Source of the DNA: Bacillus sp. AZ43
Lineage (GTDB): Bacteria; Actinomycetota; Actinomycetes; Mycobacteriales; Geodermatophilaceae
Assembly (NCBI GenBank): GCA_004570425.1
Contig: SPQJ01000017.1
Span: 17,504-81,503, forward strand
Length of the DNA stretch: 64,000 nucleotides
Reading direction: 5' to 3'
Made by a program: the position numbers and the translations under genes
In this document: in pieces, positions 1 through 10,571 of the stretch
How positions within the stretch are numbered: the first letter of the stretch is position 1
Layout of the letters: every line of letters begins with the position of its first letter
Notes under the pieces: generated by a model
Seen by the model: only the letters and a program-made list of their open reading frames with translations
What the model was told of the DNA's origin: nothing
Databases searched by the model: none

Positions 1-2224
<2,224 letters not shown>

Positions 2225-3250
2225 TCAGCCGAAGAAGACTTCCGCCTCCGCGTACCGCTCGGCCGGGACGAGCTTGAGCTGGGCGGTGGCCGCGCTCAGC
2301 GGCACGCGGACGATGTCGGTGCCCCGCAGCGCCACCATGATCCCCGACTGCCCGTCGTGGACGGCGTCGACGGCGGCCAGCCCGAAGCGGGTGGCCAGCA
2401 CCCGGTCGAACGGCGACGGCGTGCCGCCGCGCTGGATGTGGCCGAGGACGACCGCCCGCGACTCCCGCCCGGTGCGCTCCTCGATCAGCGCGGCCAGCGC
2501 CGCCCCGATCCCGCCGAGCCGCACGTGGCCGAAGGCGTCCTTCTCCCCCGTCGACAGGATCAGACCGCCGTCCTTGGGCTTCGCCCCCTCGGAGACGACG
2601 ACGATCGGCGAGTACCCGGAGGCGAACCGGTGCCGGCAGTGCTCGACGACGGCGTCGACGTCGAACGGGTTCTCCGGGATCAGGATGACGTTGGCACCGC
2701 CGGCCATCCCGGCGTGCAGCGCGATCCAGCCGGCGTGCCGCCCCATCACCTCGACCACGAGGGTGCGGTGGTGGCTGTCGCCGGTGGTGTGCAGCCGGTC
2801 GATGGCCTCCATGGCCACGCCGACGGCGGTGTCGAAGCCGAACGTGTAGTCGGTGGCGTCGAGGTCGTTGTCGATGGTCTTGGGGACGCCGACCACCCGC
2901 ACCCCGGCCTCCGCCAGACGCGTGGCCACCCCGAGGGTGTCCTCGCCGCCGATCGGGACGAGGGCGTCGATGCCCAGCCGTTCCAGGGTGGCCATGACCC
3001 GTTCCGGCCCGCCGTCCACCGCGTACGGGTTGGTGCGCGAGGTGCCCAGGACCGTGCCGCCCCGGGGCAGGATGCCGCGGACCGCCGCCAGGTCCATCGG
3101 CACGCTGTCGCCCTCGAGGACCCCGCGCCAGCCGTCGCGGAACCCCACGATCTCGTCGCCGTGCTCGCCGATGCCCTTGCGCACGACCGCCCGGATGACG
3201 GCGTTGAGGCCGGGGCAGTCGCCACCGCCGGTCAGGATGCCGATCCGCAT
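2225..3250 (-). CDS. pfkA: 6-phosphofructokinase, residues point to pyrophosphate dependence
   Basis: Glycolytic phosphorylation of fructose 6-phosphate, 341 residues. Visible motifs: phosphate-binding GILTGGGDCPGLNAVIRA at the N-terminus, GTSRTNP, PIGGEDTLG, VPKTIDND with the catalytic TIDND, EVMGRHAGW and LGHIQRGGTPS. In the family, ATP-dependent enzymes carry Gly in GGDGS and Gly in PGTIDND; pyrophosphate-dependent ones carry Asp and Lys. Here the positions read GGEDT and PKTIDND, so both point to pyrophosphate. The ATG at 3250 has the strong ribosome site GGAGGA 5 nt upstream; the longer open frame to 3529 is not real. It lies 27 bp upstream of aroG and may share transcripts with it and the DinB gene. 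Confidence 0.93.
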   Translation of the reverse strand: MRIGILTGGGDCPGLNAVIRAVVRKGIGEHGDEIVGFRDGWRGVLEGDSVPMDLAAVRGILPRGGTVLGTSRTNPYAVDGGPERVMATLERLGIDALVPIGGEDTLGVATRLAEAGVRVVGVPKTIDNDLDATDYTFGFDTAVGVAMEAIDRLHTTGDSHHRTLVVEVMGRHAGWIALHAGMAGGANVILIPENPFDVDAVVEHCRHRFASGYSPIVVVSEGAKPKDGGLILSTGEKDAFGHVRLGGIGAALAALIEERTGRESRAVVLGHIQRGGTPSPFDRVLATRFGLAAVDAVHDGQSGIMVALRGTDIVRVPLSAATAQLKLVPAERYAEAEVFFG

Positions 3251-3305
3251 GCTGGTCCTCCGCTGGGATGGGGTCGTGCGCCGACGCGCGCCATGATGCC
3301 GCAGG

Positions 3306-3812
3306 TCAGACGCCGGTGGCGCCGTCGATCCGCTCGCGCAGCAGGTCGGCGTGGCCGTTGTGCCGCGCGTACTCCTGGACGACGTGGACCATGACCCGGC
3401 GCAGCGAGTACTCGTCGCCCGACCGGCGGTCCACCCCGACGACGTCCAGCGACGGCGCGGCCGCCTCGATCCGGCGGGCGTGCGCGATCTCCGCCTCCCA
3501 CGCGGCGAACGCGTCGGCCGGCGCCGCACCCTCCACGTCGAACGCCGCGGCGTGGTCCCCTTCGCGCGACCACAGCCACGGCACGTCCTGGCCGTCGATC
3601 ACGCGGCGGAACCAGGCCCGCTCGACCTCCGCCATGTGCCGGACCAGCCCCAGGAGCGACAGCGTCGACGGCGGCGCCGCGCGGCGGCGCAGGTCGCCGT
3701 CGGACAGGCCCGCGCACTTCATCGCGAGGGTCTGCCGGTGGAAGTCCAGGTACGCGCGCAGCAGTTCGCGCTCTCCCCCTGCGCGGGGCACGTCGGTCCG
3801 GGCGTCGGGCAC
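3306..3812 (-). CDS. DinB/DUF664 family protein (mycothiol-dependent transferase type)
   Basis: Small four-helix-bundle protein of the DinB superfamily, about 168 residues, whose actinobacterial members use a divalent metal and often mycothiol. The typical metal-site histidines are visible: RHMAEVERAW near residue 60 and EYARHNGHADLLRERIDG at the C-terminus. I start it at the GTG at 3812, preceded by AGAGGA at 5 nt; an in-frame GTG at 3857 would add 15 residues without a better ribosome site. It precedes pfkA by 55 bp on the same strand. Substrate is unknown; the superfamily includes bacillithiol- and mycothiol-S-transferases and maleylpyruvate isomerase. Confidence 0.8.
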   Translation of the reverse strand: MPDARTDVPRAGGERELLRAYLDFHRQTLAMKCAGLSDGDLRRRAAPPSTLSLLGLVRHMAEVERAWFRRVIDGQDVPWLWSREGDHAAAFDVEGAAPADAFAAWEAEIAHARRIEAAAPSLDVVGVDRRSGDEYSLRRVMVHVVQEYARHNGHADLLRERIDGATGV

Positions 3813-3949
3813 GGCGATCCTCTCGGTGGAGCCACTCCAACATGACGGAGAGGTCACGACCGTAGCGATCCCGTGCCGGAACGACGCCGGACTGCCGAGA
3901 TACCGACAGAGCAGCAGATGCGGCGCTGCGACCGATACGAAGGACGGAC

Positions 3950-6100
3950 ATGCGCGGGATGACGGCGCCCACCTGGGCCAACCCCTCGGGCTGGGGCATC
4001 AGGACCAAGGTGGTGGCGCTGGCCGTGGCCAGCGTCGCGGTGACCGGCGTGGCGATGGGCGGGGTCAGCGCCTGGCAGAGCAGCCGCTTCGCCGACGACG
4101 CCGAGACCGACGTCCGCGCTCTCGTCGACGAGGACATCTCGCGGACCGCGGCAGGCGTGCACGCGGTCGTCTCGACCCAGGGTGCGTCCATCTCCGCGAA
4201 GGTCGACTCCGACCTCGCCGCCGCGCAGTACGTCCTGCAGCAGGCCGGCGGATTCTCGATCGACGACTCCGGGCGCAACCTGGTGCCCTGGGACGCGAAG
4301 AACCAGCTCACCAACGAGGTCACCCCGACCACGCTGCCCCGCGTCCTGGTCGGCGGGGAGTGGCTGGGCAAGAACAGCGACGTCGCCGTCCCCACCCCGG
4401 TGGTGGACACGGTGAAGTCGATGGTCGGCGCGACCGTGACGATCTTCCAGAAGACGCCCGAGGGCAACTACCTCCGCGTCGCCACGAACGTGCAGTCGGC
4501 GACCGGCGCCCGGGCGATCGGCACCTACATCCCGGCCACCAACCCCGACGGCTCCCCGAACCCGGTGGCGGCCGCGGTGAGCAGCGGCCAGACGTACCGC
4601 GGCAACGCGTTCGTCGTCGACTCCTGGCTGGTCTCCGCGTACGCGCCGCTGACCGGCCCCGACGGCGACGTGATCGGCGTCCTCTACGTCGGCGTCAAGC
4701 AGGAGAACCTGCCGACTCTGCGCGAGAGCCTCGACGGCACCACCGTCGGCGACACCGGCCACATCGAGGTCTACGGCGGCACCGGCGACCGCGCCGGCAC
4801 CGTCCTGATCAGCCCGGACGGCGTCCGCGACGGCGAGAACCTGATCGAGGCCACCGACGCCGAGGGCACGCCCTACGTGCGGCAGATCGTCGAGGCGGCG
4901 GTCGGGCTCCAGGGCGACGACCAGGCGACCGTGCGCTACGTGGACCCGGACGCCGGGCCGACCACGGTGCGGGTGTCGTACTACGCGCCGTGGGACTGGG
5001 TGATCGCCACCGTGGCCCGGGACGGCGACTACTCCGGCCCCGTCGACTCGCTGCAGGACGGCCGCTCCTCGATGCTCGTGGCCCTGGTCGTGTCGGCAGT
5101 GCTGATCGCCGCCCTCGGCGGCGCCATCGCGTACTGGATCGGCCGGCGCCTCACCGCCCCGCTGCACCACCTGCGCGACCGCATGGCCGAGATCGCCGAC
5201 GGCGAGGGCGACCTGACCCAGCGCATGGACGACTCGCGCGCCGACGAGGTCGGTCAGCTGTCGGCGGCGTTCAACCGGTTCGTCGACAAGGTCGCCGGCA
5301 CCATCCGCGACATCGGCCGCTGCGCCCAGGAGGTGGCCTCGTCCGCCGCCGGCGTCTCCACGGTCGCCGAGGGCCTGGCCGAGCGGGCGTCCCGCAGCCG
5401 GGACCAGGCGCAGGGAGCGCACTCGTCGGCCGCCGAGATCAGCAGCAGCGTCTCGTCGGCCGCGGCCGGGGCCCAGCAGATGGGTGCCTCGATCACCGAG
5501 ATCTCCCGCAGCGCGGCCGAGGCGGCCGACGTGGGCCGGCAGGCCGCCGACCTCGCCGCGCAGACCGAGACCACCATCGCCGCCCTGGGCGCGAGCTCGG
5601 CCGAGATCGGCGACGTGGTCAAGGTGATCTCGGGGGTGGCCGAGCAGACCAACCTGCTGGCCCTCAACGCCACCATCGAGGCGGCGCGGGCCGGTGACGC
5701 GGGCAAGGGCTTCGCCGTCGTCGCCAACGAGGTCAAGGAGCTCGCCCAGGAGGCCGGCAAGGCCAGCGAGGAGATCGCCCAGCGGGTCCAGGGCATCCAG
5801 GCCGAGACGACCGCCGCGGTGAAGGCCATCGCCCGGATCGCCGACGTGGTCCGCACGATCAACGACCACCAGACGACGATCGCCAGCGCCGTCGAGGAGC
5901 AGACCGCGACGACGAGCGAGCTGACCCGCAGCGTCGCCGCCGCCGCCGACGGAGCGGGCACCGTGACCGACACGCTGACCGCCGTGAGCCGCGACGCCGA
6001 CGACAGCGCCGTCGACGTCGACCGCGCCCGGTCCGCCGCCCGGGAGCTGGACGACCTGTCGAAGGAGCTCAACCGCCTGCTCGGGGTCTTCACCGTCTGA
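3950..6100 (+). CDS. Methyl-accepting chemotaxis protein with extracellular Cache-type sensor
   Basis: Transmembrane chemoreceptor of 716 residues. A first membrane helix sits at about residues 22-43, an extracellular Cache-type sensor (Cache3/Cache2 fusion type by appearance) at 45-370 including a repeated GVLYVGVKQE segment, a second helix near 372-396, a HAMP domain and a long coiled-coil signalling domain. The highly conserved hairpin tip is present around residue 575 (LLALNATIEAARAG, then GFAVVANEVKELA). The ATG at 3950 has GAAGGA 7 nt upstream. No che genes lie nearby, so it is an orphan receptor that would act on an array encoded elsewhere. Many sensors of this type bind small organic acids; the ligand here is unknown. 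Confidence 0.95.
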   Translation: MRGMTAPTWANPSGWGIRTKVVALAVASVAVTGVAMGGVSAWQSSRFADDAETDVRALVDEDISRTAAGVHAVVSTQGASISAKVDSDLAAAQYVLQQAGGFSIDDSGRNLVPWDAKNQLTNEVTPTTLPRVLVGGEWLGKNSDVAVPTPVVDTVKSMVGATVTIFQKTPEGNYLRVATNVQSATGARAIGTYIPATNPDGSPNPVAAAVSSGQTYRGNAFVVDSWLVSAYAPLTGPDGDVIGVLYVGVKQENLPTLRESLDGTTVGDTGHIEVYGGTGDRAGTVLISPDGVRDGENLIEATDAEGTPYVRQIVEAAVGLQGDDQATVRYVDPDAGPTTVRVSYYAPWDWVIATVARDGDYSGPVDSLQDGRSSMLVALVVSAVLIAALGGAIAYWIGRRLTAPLHHLRDRMAEIADGEGDLTQRMDDSRADEVGQLSAAFNRFVDKVAGTIRDIGRCAQEVASSAAGVSTVAEGLAERASRSRDQAQGAHSSAAEISSSVSSAAAGAQQMGASITEISRSAAEAADVGRQAADLAAQTETTIAALGASSAEIGDVVKVISGVAEQTNLLALNATIEAARAGDAGKGFAVVANEVKELAQEAGKASEEIAQRVQGIQAETTAAVKAIARIADVVRTINDHQTTIASAVEEQTATTSELTRSVAAAADGAGTVTDTLTAVSRDADDSAVDVDRARSAARELDDLSKELNRLLGVFTV

Positions 6101-6101
6101 C

Positions 6102-6161
6102 GACGGACCCCGCCCTGCCCACCCTCCGCACGCTCGGGGCGGGCCCTGGGCGGGGCCGTCA
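6102..6161. repeat. Family A imperfect palindrome, copy 1 (bidirectional terminator)
   Basis: Arms GACGGaCCCCGCCC and GGGCGGGGCCGTC flank a core containing GCACGCTCGGGGCGGG. It fills the gap between the convergent chemoreceptor and GNAT genes, and its right end overlaps the GNAT stop codon. Related copies lie at 9581, 24624, 43163, 45171 and 49079. Confidence 0.7.
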
Positions 6162-6734
6162 GGGGGTCGTCATGGACCAGACCGTCGGGCCGCCGGCGGC
6201 CAGGCGGGTCTCGTGCCGCACCGACAGGCCGTGCGCCTCGTAGAACGGCACGTTCGCCGGGTTCATGGTGTCCAGGCAGGCCACCAGGCCCTCCGCCCGG
6301 GCGGCCGCGATCCCGCGGTCGAGCAGCTCTCCGCCCAGCCCCTCGCCGCGGCGCTCCGGATCGACCCCGAGCAGGTGCAGGTAGGCGTGCGGCCGCTGTG
6401 GCCGGAGCTCCCCCATCACCGCCATGGCGCCGCCCAGCTCCGTGGCCCGCTCGCCCATCAGCGCGGTCATCAGCCCGGCGAGCGTGGGCAGCGATTCCGG
6501 GCCGGCGTCGTCGTCCCGGCCCGGCCACTGCCACATGGCGACGGCGACCGGCCCCGGGCGTCGCACGCAGTCGACCCGCCCGGACTCCAGGTAGTGCTCG
6601 GCGAACAGGCCGAACATCGCCGCGCAGGCGTGCGGCCGCACCTCGGCGTCCGGGAAGAACCAGACCATCAGCGGGTCCTGGGCGAAGGCCCGGGCCAGGA
6701 GCGTGCGCGCCTCGACGGCGTCGATGCCGGCCAT
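6159..6734 (-). CDS. GNAT family N-acetyltransferase
   Basis: Acetyl-CoA-dependent acyltransferase fold, about 191 residues. The acetyl-CoA binding motif is clear in the C-terminal half (LGVDPERRGEGLGGELL), followed by the beta strand LVACLDTMNPANVPFYEAHGL typical of GNAT motif B. I start at the ATG at 6734, which has GGGGAAG about 10 nt upstream; an in-frame TTG at 6770 would add 12 residues. Substrate unknown. It follows the exoribonuclease on the same strand and is not part of the mycobacterial order, so it looks like a local insertion. Confidence 0.88.
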   Translation of the reverse strand: MAGIDAVEARTLLARAFAQDPLMVWFFPDAEVRPHACAAMFGLFAEHYLESGRVDCVRRPGPVAVAMWQWPGRDDDAGPESLPTLAGLMTALMGERATELGGAMAVMGELRPQRPHAYLHLLGVDPERRGEGLGGELLDRGIAAARAEGLVACLDTMNPANVPFYEAHGLSVRHETRLAAGGPTVWSMTTP

Positions 6735-6785
6735 GGCGGGCAGCTTCCCCAGCCTCCGCCACGAGGCCAAGGGGTCCGTGCGCGC

Positions 6786-7271
6786 TCAGCGGCGGGCGGT
6801 CTCCATCGCCTTCCAGCGCTCGAGGTTGTAGCGGGCGTCGACCAGCGCGTCGTGCGTGCCGGCGGGCTTGGGAGGCAGAGCCGGCTGCCCGAGGTCGTCC
6901 CAGCGCTGGCGCAGCTCGCGGGTGAACCGCGGGATCGGCCGCGGCAGCGCCGGCATCGCGCCCCAGAGCTGGCAGAGCGCCACGTGGTCGTAGGCGCCGA
7001 ACCAGGCCCACAGCTCGATCTCCTCGCCCGGGCCGGTGAGGAAGGCGAGCAGGTCCTCGCGGATCCGCTCGCGGCTGCGCCAGGCCCTGTCCGCCGGCGG
7101 CGGGAGCTGGTCGAGGACGTTGCGGCGCACCCACGGGATGGCCTTGCCCGGGTCGAACTCGGTGCTGACGGCGTAGAACTCCCGCCCGGCCTCGTCGACG
7201 ACGCCGATGGAGACGAGGTCGATCGTGACGCCGTCCTCGATGAACTCGGTGTCGTAGAAGAAGCGCCGCAC
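6786..7271 (-). CDS. DEDDh-type 3'-5' exoribonuclease, Rv2179c-like
   Basis: About 161 residues starting VRRFFYDTEFIEDG, closely resembling M. tuberculosis Rv2179c, an RNase T-like exoribonuclease active on RNA 3' ends. Acidic residues of the DEDD site are visible: DTEFIE at the N-terminus, AYDHVALCQ in the middle and THDALVDARYN at the C-terminus, which supplies the fourth Asp and the His. The frame extends to 7310, but the GTG at 7271 sits 7 nt after TACCGT (7279-7284), a leaderless start that also matches the mycobacterial N-terminus. It is divergent from the XRE regulator gene, whose putative operator at 7298-7318 would cover this promoter's -35 zone. Confidence 0.9.
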   Translation of the reverse strand: MRRFFYDTEFIEDGVTIDLVSIGVVDEAGREFYAVSTEFDPGKAIPWVRRNVLDQLPPPADRAWRSRERIREDLLAFLTGPGEEIELWAWFGAYDHVALCQLWGAMPALPRPIPRFTRELRQRWDDLGQPALPPKPAGTHDALVDARYNLERWKAMETARR

Positions 7272-7278
7272 CCCTGCC

Positions 7279-7284
7279 ACGGTA
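7279..7284 (-). promoter_or_regulatory. -10 box TACCGT of the exoribonuclease gene
   Basis: Ends 7 nt before GTG 7271. The region about 17 bp upstream falls inside the palindrome at 7298-7318 and has no good -35. Confidence 0.6.
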
Positions 7285-7297
7285 CGCAAGTCAGGGT

Positions 7298-7318
7298 TAC
7301 TTGACATCATGTCGAGTA
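7298..7318. promoter_or_regulatory. Palindromic operator candidate between exoribonuclease and XRE genes
   Basis: Arms TACTTGACAT and ATGTCGAGTA around a single C; nine of ten arm positions are complementary. It contains the whole -35 TTGACA of the XRE gene, so binding would block that promoter and probably the divergent one. The XRE protein encoded immediately downstream is the natural candidate to bind it. Confidence 0.6.
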
Positions 7319-7329
7319 GACCTTACCTT
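7301..7329 (+). promoter_or_regulatory. Promoter of the XRE gene: TTGACA, 17 bp, TACCTT
   Basis: Consensus -35 TTGACA at 7301-7306 and -10 TACCTT at 7324-7329 with a 17-bp spacer. The -10 ends 7 nt before the ATG at 7337, so the message is predicted leaderless. One of the best sigma-70-like promoters in the window. Confidence 0.75.
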
Positions 7330-7336
7330 TCGCGGC

Positions 7337-7588
7337 ATGGGGCGGACCTCGGCGAGCGGGCGGAGCAACGCCGTCCGGCGTGCCCGACTGCTGGCTGAGC
7401 TCACCCAGGCCGAGCTGGCCGCGGGCGCCGGGGTGACCCGGCAGACGATCGTGGCGGTGGAGGCCGGCGACTACGCGCCGTCGGTCTACCTGGCGCTCGC
7501 GATCGCCGAGCGGCTCGGCAGCACCGTCGAGGAACTGTTCGGGCAGACGGCGGCCTCCCCCGCCGACGAGGCACGGAAGGACGCGTGA
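7337..7588 (+). CDS. XRE-family transcriptional regulator (small, single HTH)
   Basis: 83 residues carrying one Cro/C1-type helix-turn-helix: RRARLLAELTQAELAAGAGVTRQTIVAVEAGDY is laid out as in YozG-like regulators, with the recognition helix at about residues 36-50. The ATG at 7337 is chosen over the frame's upstream GTG because it lies 7 nt after the -10. It overlaps the following membrane-protein gene by 4 bp (GTGA). Such small XRE proteins paired with a membrane protein usually autoregulate; the palindrome over its own -35 supports this. Function of the pair is unknown. Confidence 0.9.
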   Translation: MGRTSASGRSNAVRRARLLAELTQAELAAGAGVTRQTIVAVEAGDYAPSVYLALAIAERLGSTVEELFGQTAASPADEARKDA

Positions 7589-8091
7589 GCCCTGTGACCG
7601 CAGACCGCTCCCAGAACTGGCTGGTCCGATCGGCCGCCGTCATCGGCGACCTGAGCAACCCGTTCTACGGCGAGGAACGCCAGCGGGACGTGTGGAACGA
7701 GGCGTCGGCCGTCGCGCTGCAGGTGATCCTGTGGCTGAGCTTCGTCGCCGCGACGGTGGCGGTGTGGTTCGTCGGCGAGCCCGCGGTGCCCTACGTCTAC
7801 ACGCTGATCGGCATCATCGGCGTCGCCAGCTGGGTCGCGGTCCTCTACTCGTGGAGCCTCGGCGTGCAGATCGACAACCCCGCGTGGCTGAACCGGCGGC
7901 GGTTGGCGGCCGTCCTGGTGCTGGCGGCCCTCCTCGCCGCCGGGCTGCTCCGGGCGACCGCCTCGGGGATCGCCGTCGACGACTGGAGCACCGTCGCGGG
8001 GATGGTCACCGGTGCGGGCGCGGTCCTGGTCGTCCTCGCCCTGGTCTCCCGCTCCGCCCGCAAGCGGCTCGCCGCCCGTGACCAGGACTGA
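7585..8091 (+). CDS. Four-helix membrane protein, partner of the XRE regulator
   Basis: 168 residues with no recognised family. Hydrophobic segments at about residues 38-60, 65-88, 103-122 and 128-150 predict four membrane helices with a cytoplasmic N-terminus and a basic C-terminal tail (SARKRLAARDQD). It starts with GTG inside the stop codon of the XRE gene (GTGA overlap), so the two proteins are made together. The arrangement resembles two-gene modules in which the small HTH protein controls its membrane partner. No catalytic motif is visible. Confidence 0.75.
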   Translation: MSPVTADRSQNWLVRSAAVIGDLSNPFYGEERQRDVWNEASAVALQVILWLSFVAATVAVWFVGEPAVPYVYTLIGIIGVASWVAVLYSWSLGVQIDNPAWLNRRRLAAVLVLAALLAAGLLRATASGIAVDDWSTVAGMVTGAGAVLVVLALVSRSARKRLAARDQD

Positions 8092-8101
8092 GCCGCCCCG
8101 C

Positions 8102-8107
8102 TAGCGT
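8102..8107 (+). promoter_or_regulatory. -10 box TAGCGT of glpK
   Basis: Six nt before ATG 8114, leaderless spacing. It lies 10 bp after the membrane-protein stop, so glpK has its own promoter. Confidence 0.6.
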
Positions 8108-8113
8108 GCCCCC

Positions 8114-9583
8114 ATGCCGGTGCTCGCGATCGACGCAGGAACGACCGGGGTGACCGCGCTGGTCGTGGGCGAACAGGGCGACGTCCTGTCCCGCGGCTAC
8201 CGCGAGTTCGCGCAGCTGTTCCCCCGCCCCGGCTGGGTCGAGCACGAGCCCGACGACATCTGGACGGCGACCGTCGCCGCCTGCCGCGAGGCACTGGCCG
8301 GCACCGAGGCCGAACCCACGTGCATCGGGATCACCGACCAGCGCGAGACCGCCGTCGTGTGGGACCGCCGCACCCTGCACTCCCCCCGTCCCGCGATCGT
8401 CTGGCAGGACCGCCGGACCACGGGCATCTGCGACCGGCTGCGCGGCGACGAGGAGCGCGTCGCCCAGCTGACCGGCCTGCGGATGGACCCGTACTTCACC
8501 GGCACGAAGTTCGCCTGGCTGGCCGAGCACGAGCCGAAGGTCTGGTCCGGCGTCCGGGACGGCGCGCTGGCCCTGGGCACGGTCGACTCGTACGTCATCG
8601 CCCGCCTGACCGGCGGCGCCGCGCACGTCACCGACCCGAGCAACGCCAGCCGCACGCTGCTCTACGACCTGGAGAAGGGCGGCTGGTCCGACGAGCTGTG
8701 CGGCCTGTTCGACGTGCCCCGGTCGGCCCTGCCGGAACTGGTGCCGAGCTCCGGCGTCGTGGGCACGACCGACCCGGACGCGTTCCTGGGGCTCTCGCTG
8801 CCGATCGCCGGCATCGCCGGCGACCAGCAGGCGGCGCTGTTCGGGCAGGCCTGCTACTCCCCCGGCGACTCCAAGTGCACCTACGGCACCGGCTCGTTCG
8901 TGCTCACGAACACCGGCTCGGACGTCGTCCGCTCGCAGGCCGGCCTGCTCACCACCGTGGCGTGGGACCTCGGCGACGGCCTGGTCTACGCGCTCGAGGG
9001 CGCCATCTTCGTGACCGGCGCGGCCGTGCAGTGGCTGCGCGACGGGCTGGGCATGATCGACTCGGCCGCCGAGATCGAGGGCCTGGCGCGCACCGTGCCC
9101 GACTCCGGCGAGGTCGTCTTCGTGCCGGCGCTGACCGGCATGGGCGCCCCGCACTGGGACCCGCACGCCCGCGGCGCGATCCTCGGCATCACCCGCGGCA
9201 CCACGCGCGCCCACCTCGCCCGGGCCACCCTGGAGGCGATCTCGTTCGAGGTGCGCGACGTCGTCGACGTGATGGTGGACGAGGCCGGGCTGGAGGTGCC
9301 GGAGCTGTCGGCCGACGGCGGCGCCAGCGCCAACGACCTGCTCCTGCAGCTGCAGGCCGACCAGCTCGGGGTGCCGGTGCGCCGTCCCGTCGTCACCGAG
9401 ACGACGGCGCTGGGCGCCGCCTTCCTCGCCGGTCTCGGCACCGGGGTCTGGGGCTCGACCGACGAGCTGGCGCAGACCTGGGCGCTCGACCGCCGGTTCG
9501 AGCCGACCGCCGGCGCACGGGACGACGGCCGGCACGAGCGGTGGCGGAACGCCCTCCCCCGCGCCGGCAGGTGGACAACGTAG
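8114..9583 (+). CDS. glpK: Glycerol kinase
   Basis: FGGY-family sugar kinase that makes sn-glycerol 3-phosphate from glycerol and ATP, 489 residues, full length. Motifs: IDAGTTGVTALV at the N-terminus (ATP phosphate loop), ITDQRETAVVWD and IVWQDRRT (glycerol-site Arg and Glu), DPSNASRT, GDQQAALFGQ, YGTGSFVL, and the C-terminal ATP-site segment LSADGGASANDLLLQ. No glycerol facilitator or dehydrogenase lies nearby. The annotation as glycerol kinase rests on the glycerol-site residues; some relatives act on other polyols. The stop codon lies inside the hairpin repeat at 9581-9620. Confidence 0.92.
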   Translation: MPVLAIDAGTTGVTALVVGEQGDVLSRGYREFAQLFPRPGWVEHEPDDIWTATVAACREALAGTEAEPTCIGITDQRETAVVWDRRTLHSPRPAIVWQDRRTTGICDRLRGDEERVAQLTGLRMDPYFTGTKFAWLAEHEPKVWSGVRDGALALGTVDSYVIARLTGGAAHVTDPSNASRTLLYDLEKGGWSDELCGLFDVPRSALPELVPSSGVVGTTDPDAFLGLSLPIAGIAGDQQAALFGQACYSPGDSKCTYGTGSFVLTNTGSDVVRSQAGLLTTVAWDLGDGLVYALEGAIFVTGAAVQWLRDGLGMIDSAAEIEGLARTVPDSGEVVFVPALTGMGAPHWDPHARGAILGITRGTTRAHLARATLEAISFEVRDVVDVMVDEAGLEVPELSADGGASANDLLLQLQADQLGVPVRRPVVTETTALGAAFLAGLGTGVWGSTDELAQTWALDRRFEPTAGARDDGRHERWRNALPRAGRWTT

Positions 9584-9620
9584 GACCCCTGCAGGGCGGG
9601 GGCAGAGGGTCCTCCTACTA
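9581..9620. repeat. Family A palindrome, copy 2 (short form), terminator between glpK and SDR
   Basis: Hairpin AGGACCC-CTGC / GCAG-A-GGGTCCT that exactly spans the gap between two convergent genes: its first TAG is the glpK stop and its last CTA is the SDR stop on the other strand. The core found in other copies is missing. Confidence 0.65.
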
Positions 9621-10532
9621 GGCGGCGCCCCGCGAGCGGTCGCCGACGGAGTTGGGGCCGAACTCGCGGCCCTGCAGCGCCTGGATGTCCCGCTCGAGCT
9701 GGGGCACCCGGCGGGCCGCCGCCTTCATCATCATCTTCTCCGAGATCGCTCCGGTGACGAGCTGGCGCAGCGCCGCGACGGTGCCGACCGAGCGCGGCAC
9801 GAACACCCGCCGCCCGCGGGTCTCGAGGTTCTCGAGCAGTGCGTCGGCGCAGGCCTCGACCGAGGTGTAGGCCCCCAGAGGCCCCGGCAGCTGCTTCCGG
9901 GTCGTCGCGAACGTCGGCAGGGCCGCCTCGGTGTCGCGGACCATGTCGGTGTCGATCCAGGTCGGGTGGGCGCTGGCGACGGTCACCCCGCGGTGGGCGA
10001 CCTCCAGCCGCAGCGCGTCGCCGAACCGCTCCACGCCGGCCTTGGAGGCGCAGTACGCGCTCATGCCCGGCAGCACCGTGAAGGCGGCCGCCGAGCTGAT
10101 CAGCAGCACGTGCCCCTTGCGCCTGGCGATCTCCGGCAGCGCCGCGTGCGCGGTGAGCATGGTGCCGATCAGGTTGACCTCGATGGTGCGGGCCAGCGCG
10201 TGCGCCGAGCTGGTCATGACGGTCGTCAGCGGGGCGATGCCGGCGTTGGCCACCACGACGTCGAGGCCGCCGAAGGTGTCGACGGTGCGCTGCACGGCCG
10301 CCTTCAGGGCCTCGGGGTCGGTGACGTCGGCCTCCACCCACAGGTGCTCCGGCCCGAGCTCCTCCGCCACCGACGCGAGCTGCTCCGGCTCGAGCCCGAC
10401 CAGGGCGATGCGCGCCCCCCGGGCCGCGGCCCGGCGGGCCAGCTCGGCACCGATCCCGCGGGCCGCGCCGGTGATCAGGACCGTCTTCCCGGCCAGGGAC
10501 GTGCGGGGACGCTGCCTGCGGAGTGACGCCAT
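9618..10532 (-). CDS. Short-chain dehydrogenase/reductase
   Basis: NAD(P)-dependent SDR, 304 residues. Cofactor motif TGAARGIG near residue 22, NAG motif (VVANAGIAP), catalytic Ser in LISSAAAF and YxxxK in MSAYCASKAG. The ATG at 10532 has GAGGGAG 6 nt upstream. It faces away from the BVMO operon, and both share the region with the palindrome at 10595-10617. A consistent role would be oxidation of a secondary alcohol to the ketone used by the adjacent Baeyer-Villiger monooxygenase; this is inferred from neighbourhood only. The C-terminal extension (about residues 250-304) is longer than in minimal SDRs and resembles lipid-acting members. Confidence 0.9.
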   Translation of the reverse strand: MASLRRQRPRTSLAGKTVLITGAARGIGAELARRAAARGARIALVGLEPEQLASVAEELGPEHLWVEADVTDPEALKAAVQRTVDTFGGLDVVVANAGIAPLTTVMTSSAHALARTIEVNLIGTMLTAHAALPEIARRKGHVLLISSAAAFTVLPGMSAYCASKAGVERFGDALRLEVAHRGVTVASAHPTWIDTDMVRDTEAALPTFATTRKQLPGPLGAYTSVEACADALLENLETRGRRVFVPRSVGTVAALRQLVTGAISEKMMMKAAARRVPQLERDIQALQGREFGPNSVGDRSRGAA

Positions 10533-10571
10533 GGGTGCTCCCTCGTTGAGTGGACGACCGCTCTCGGATTG

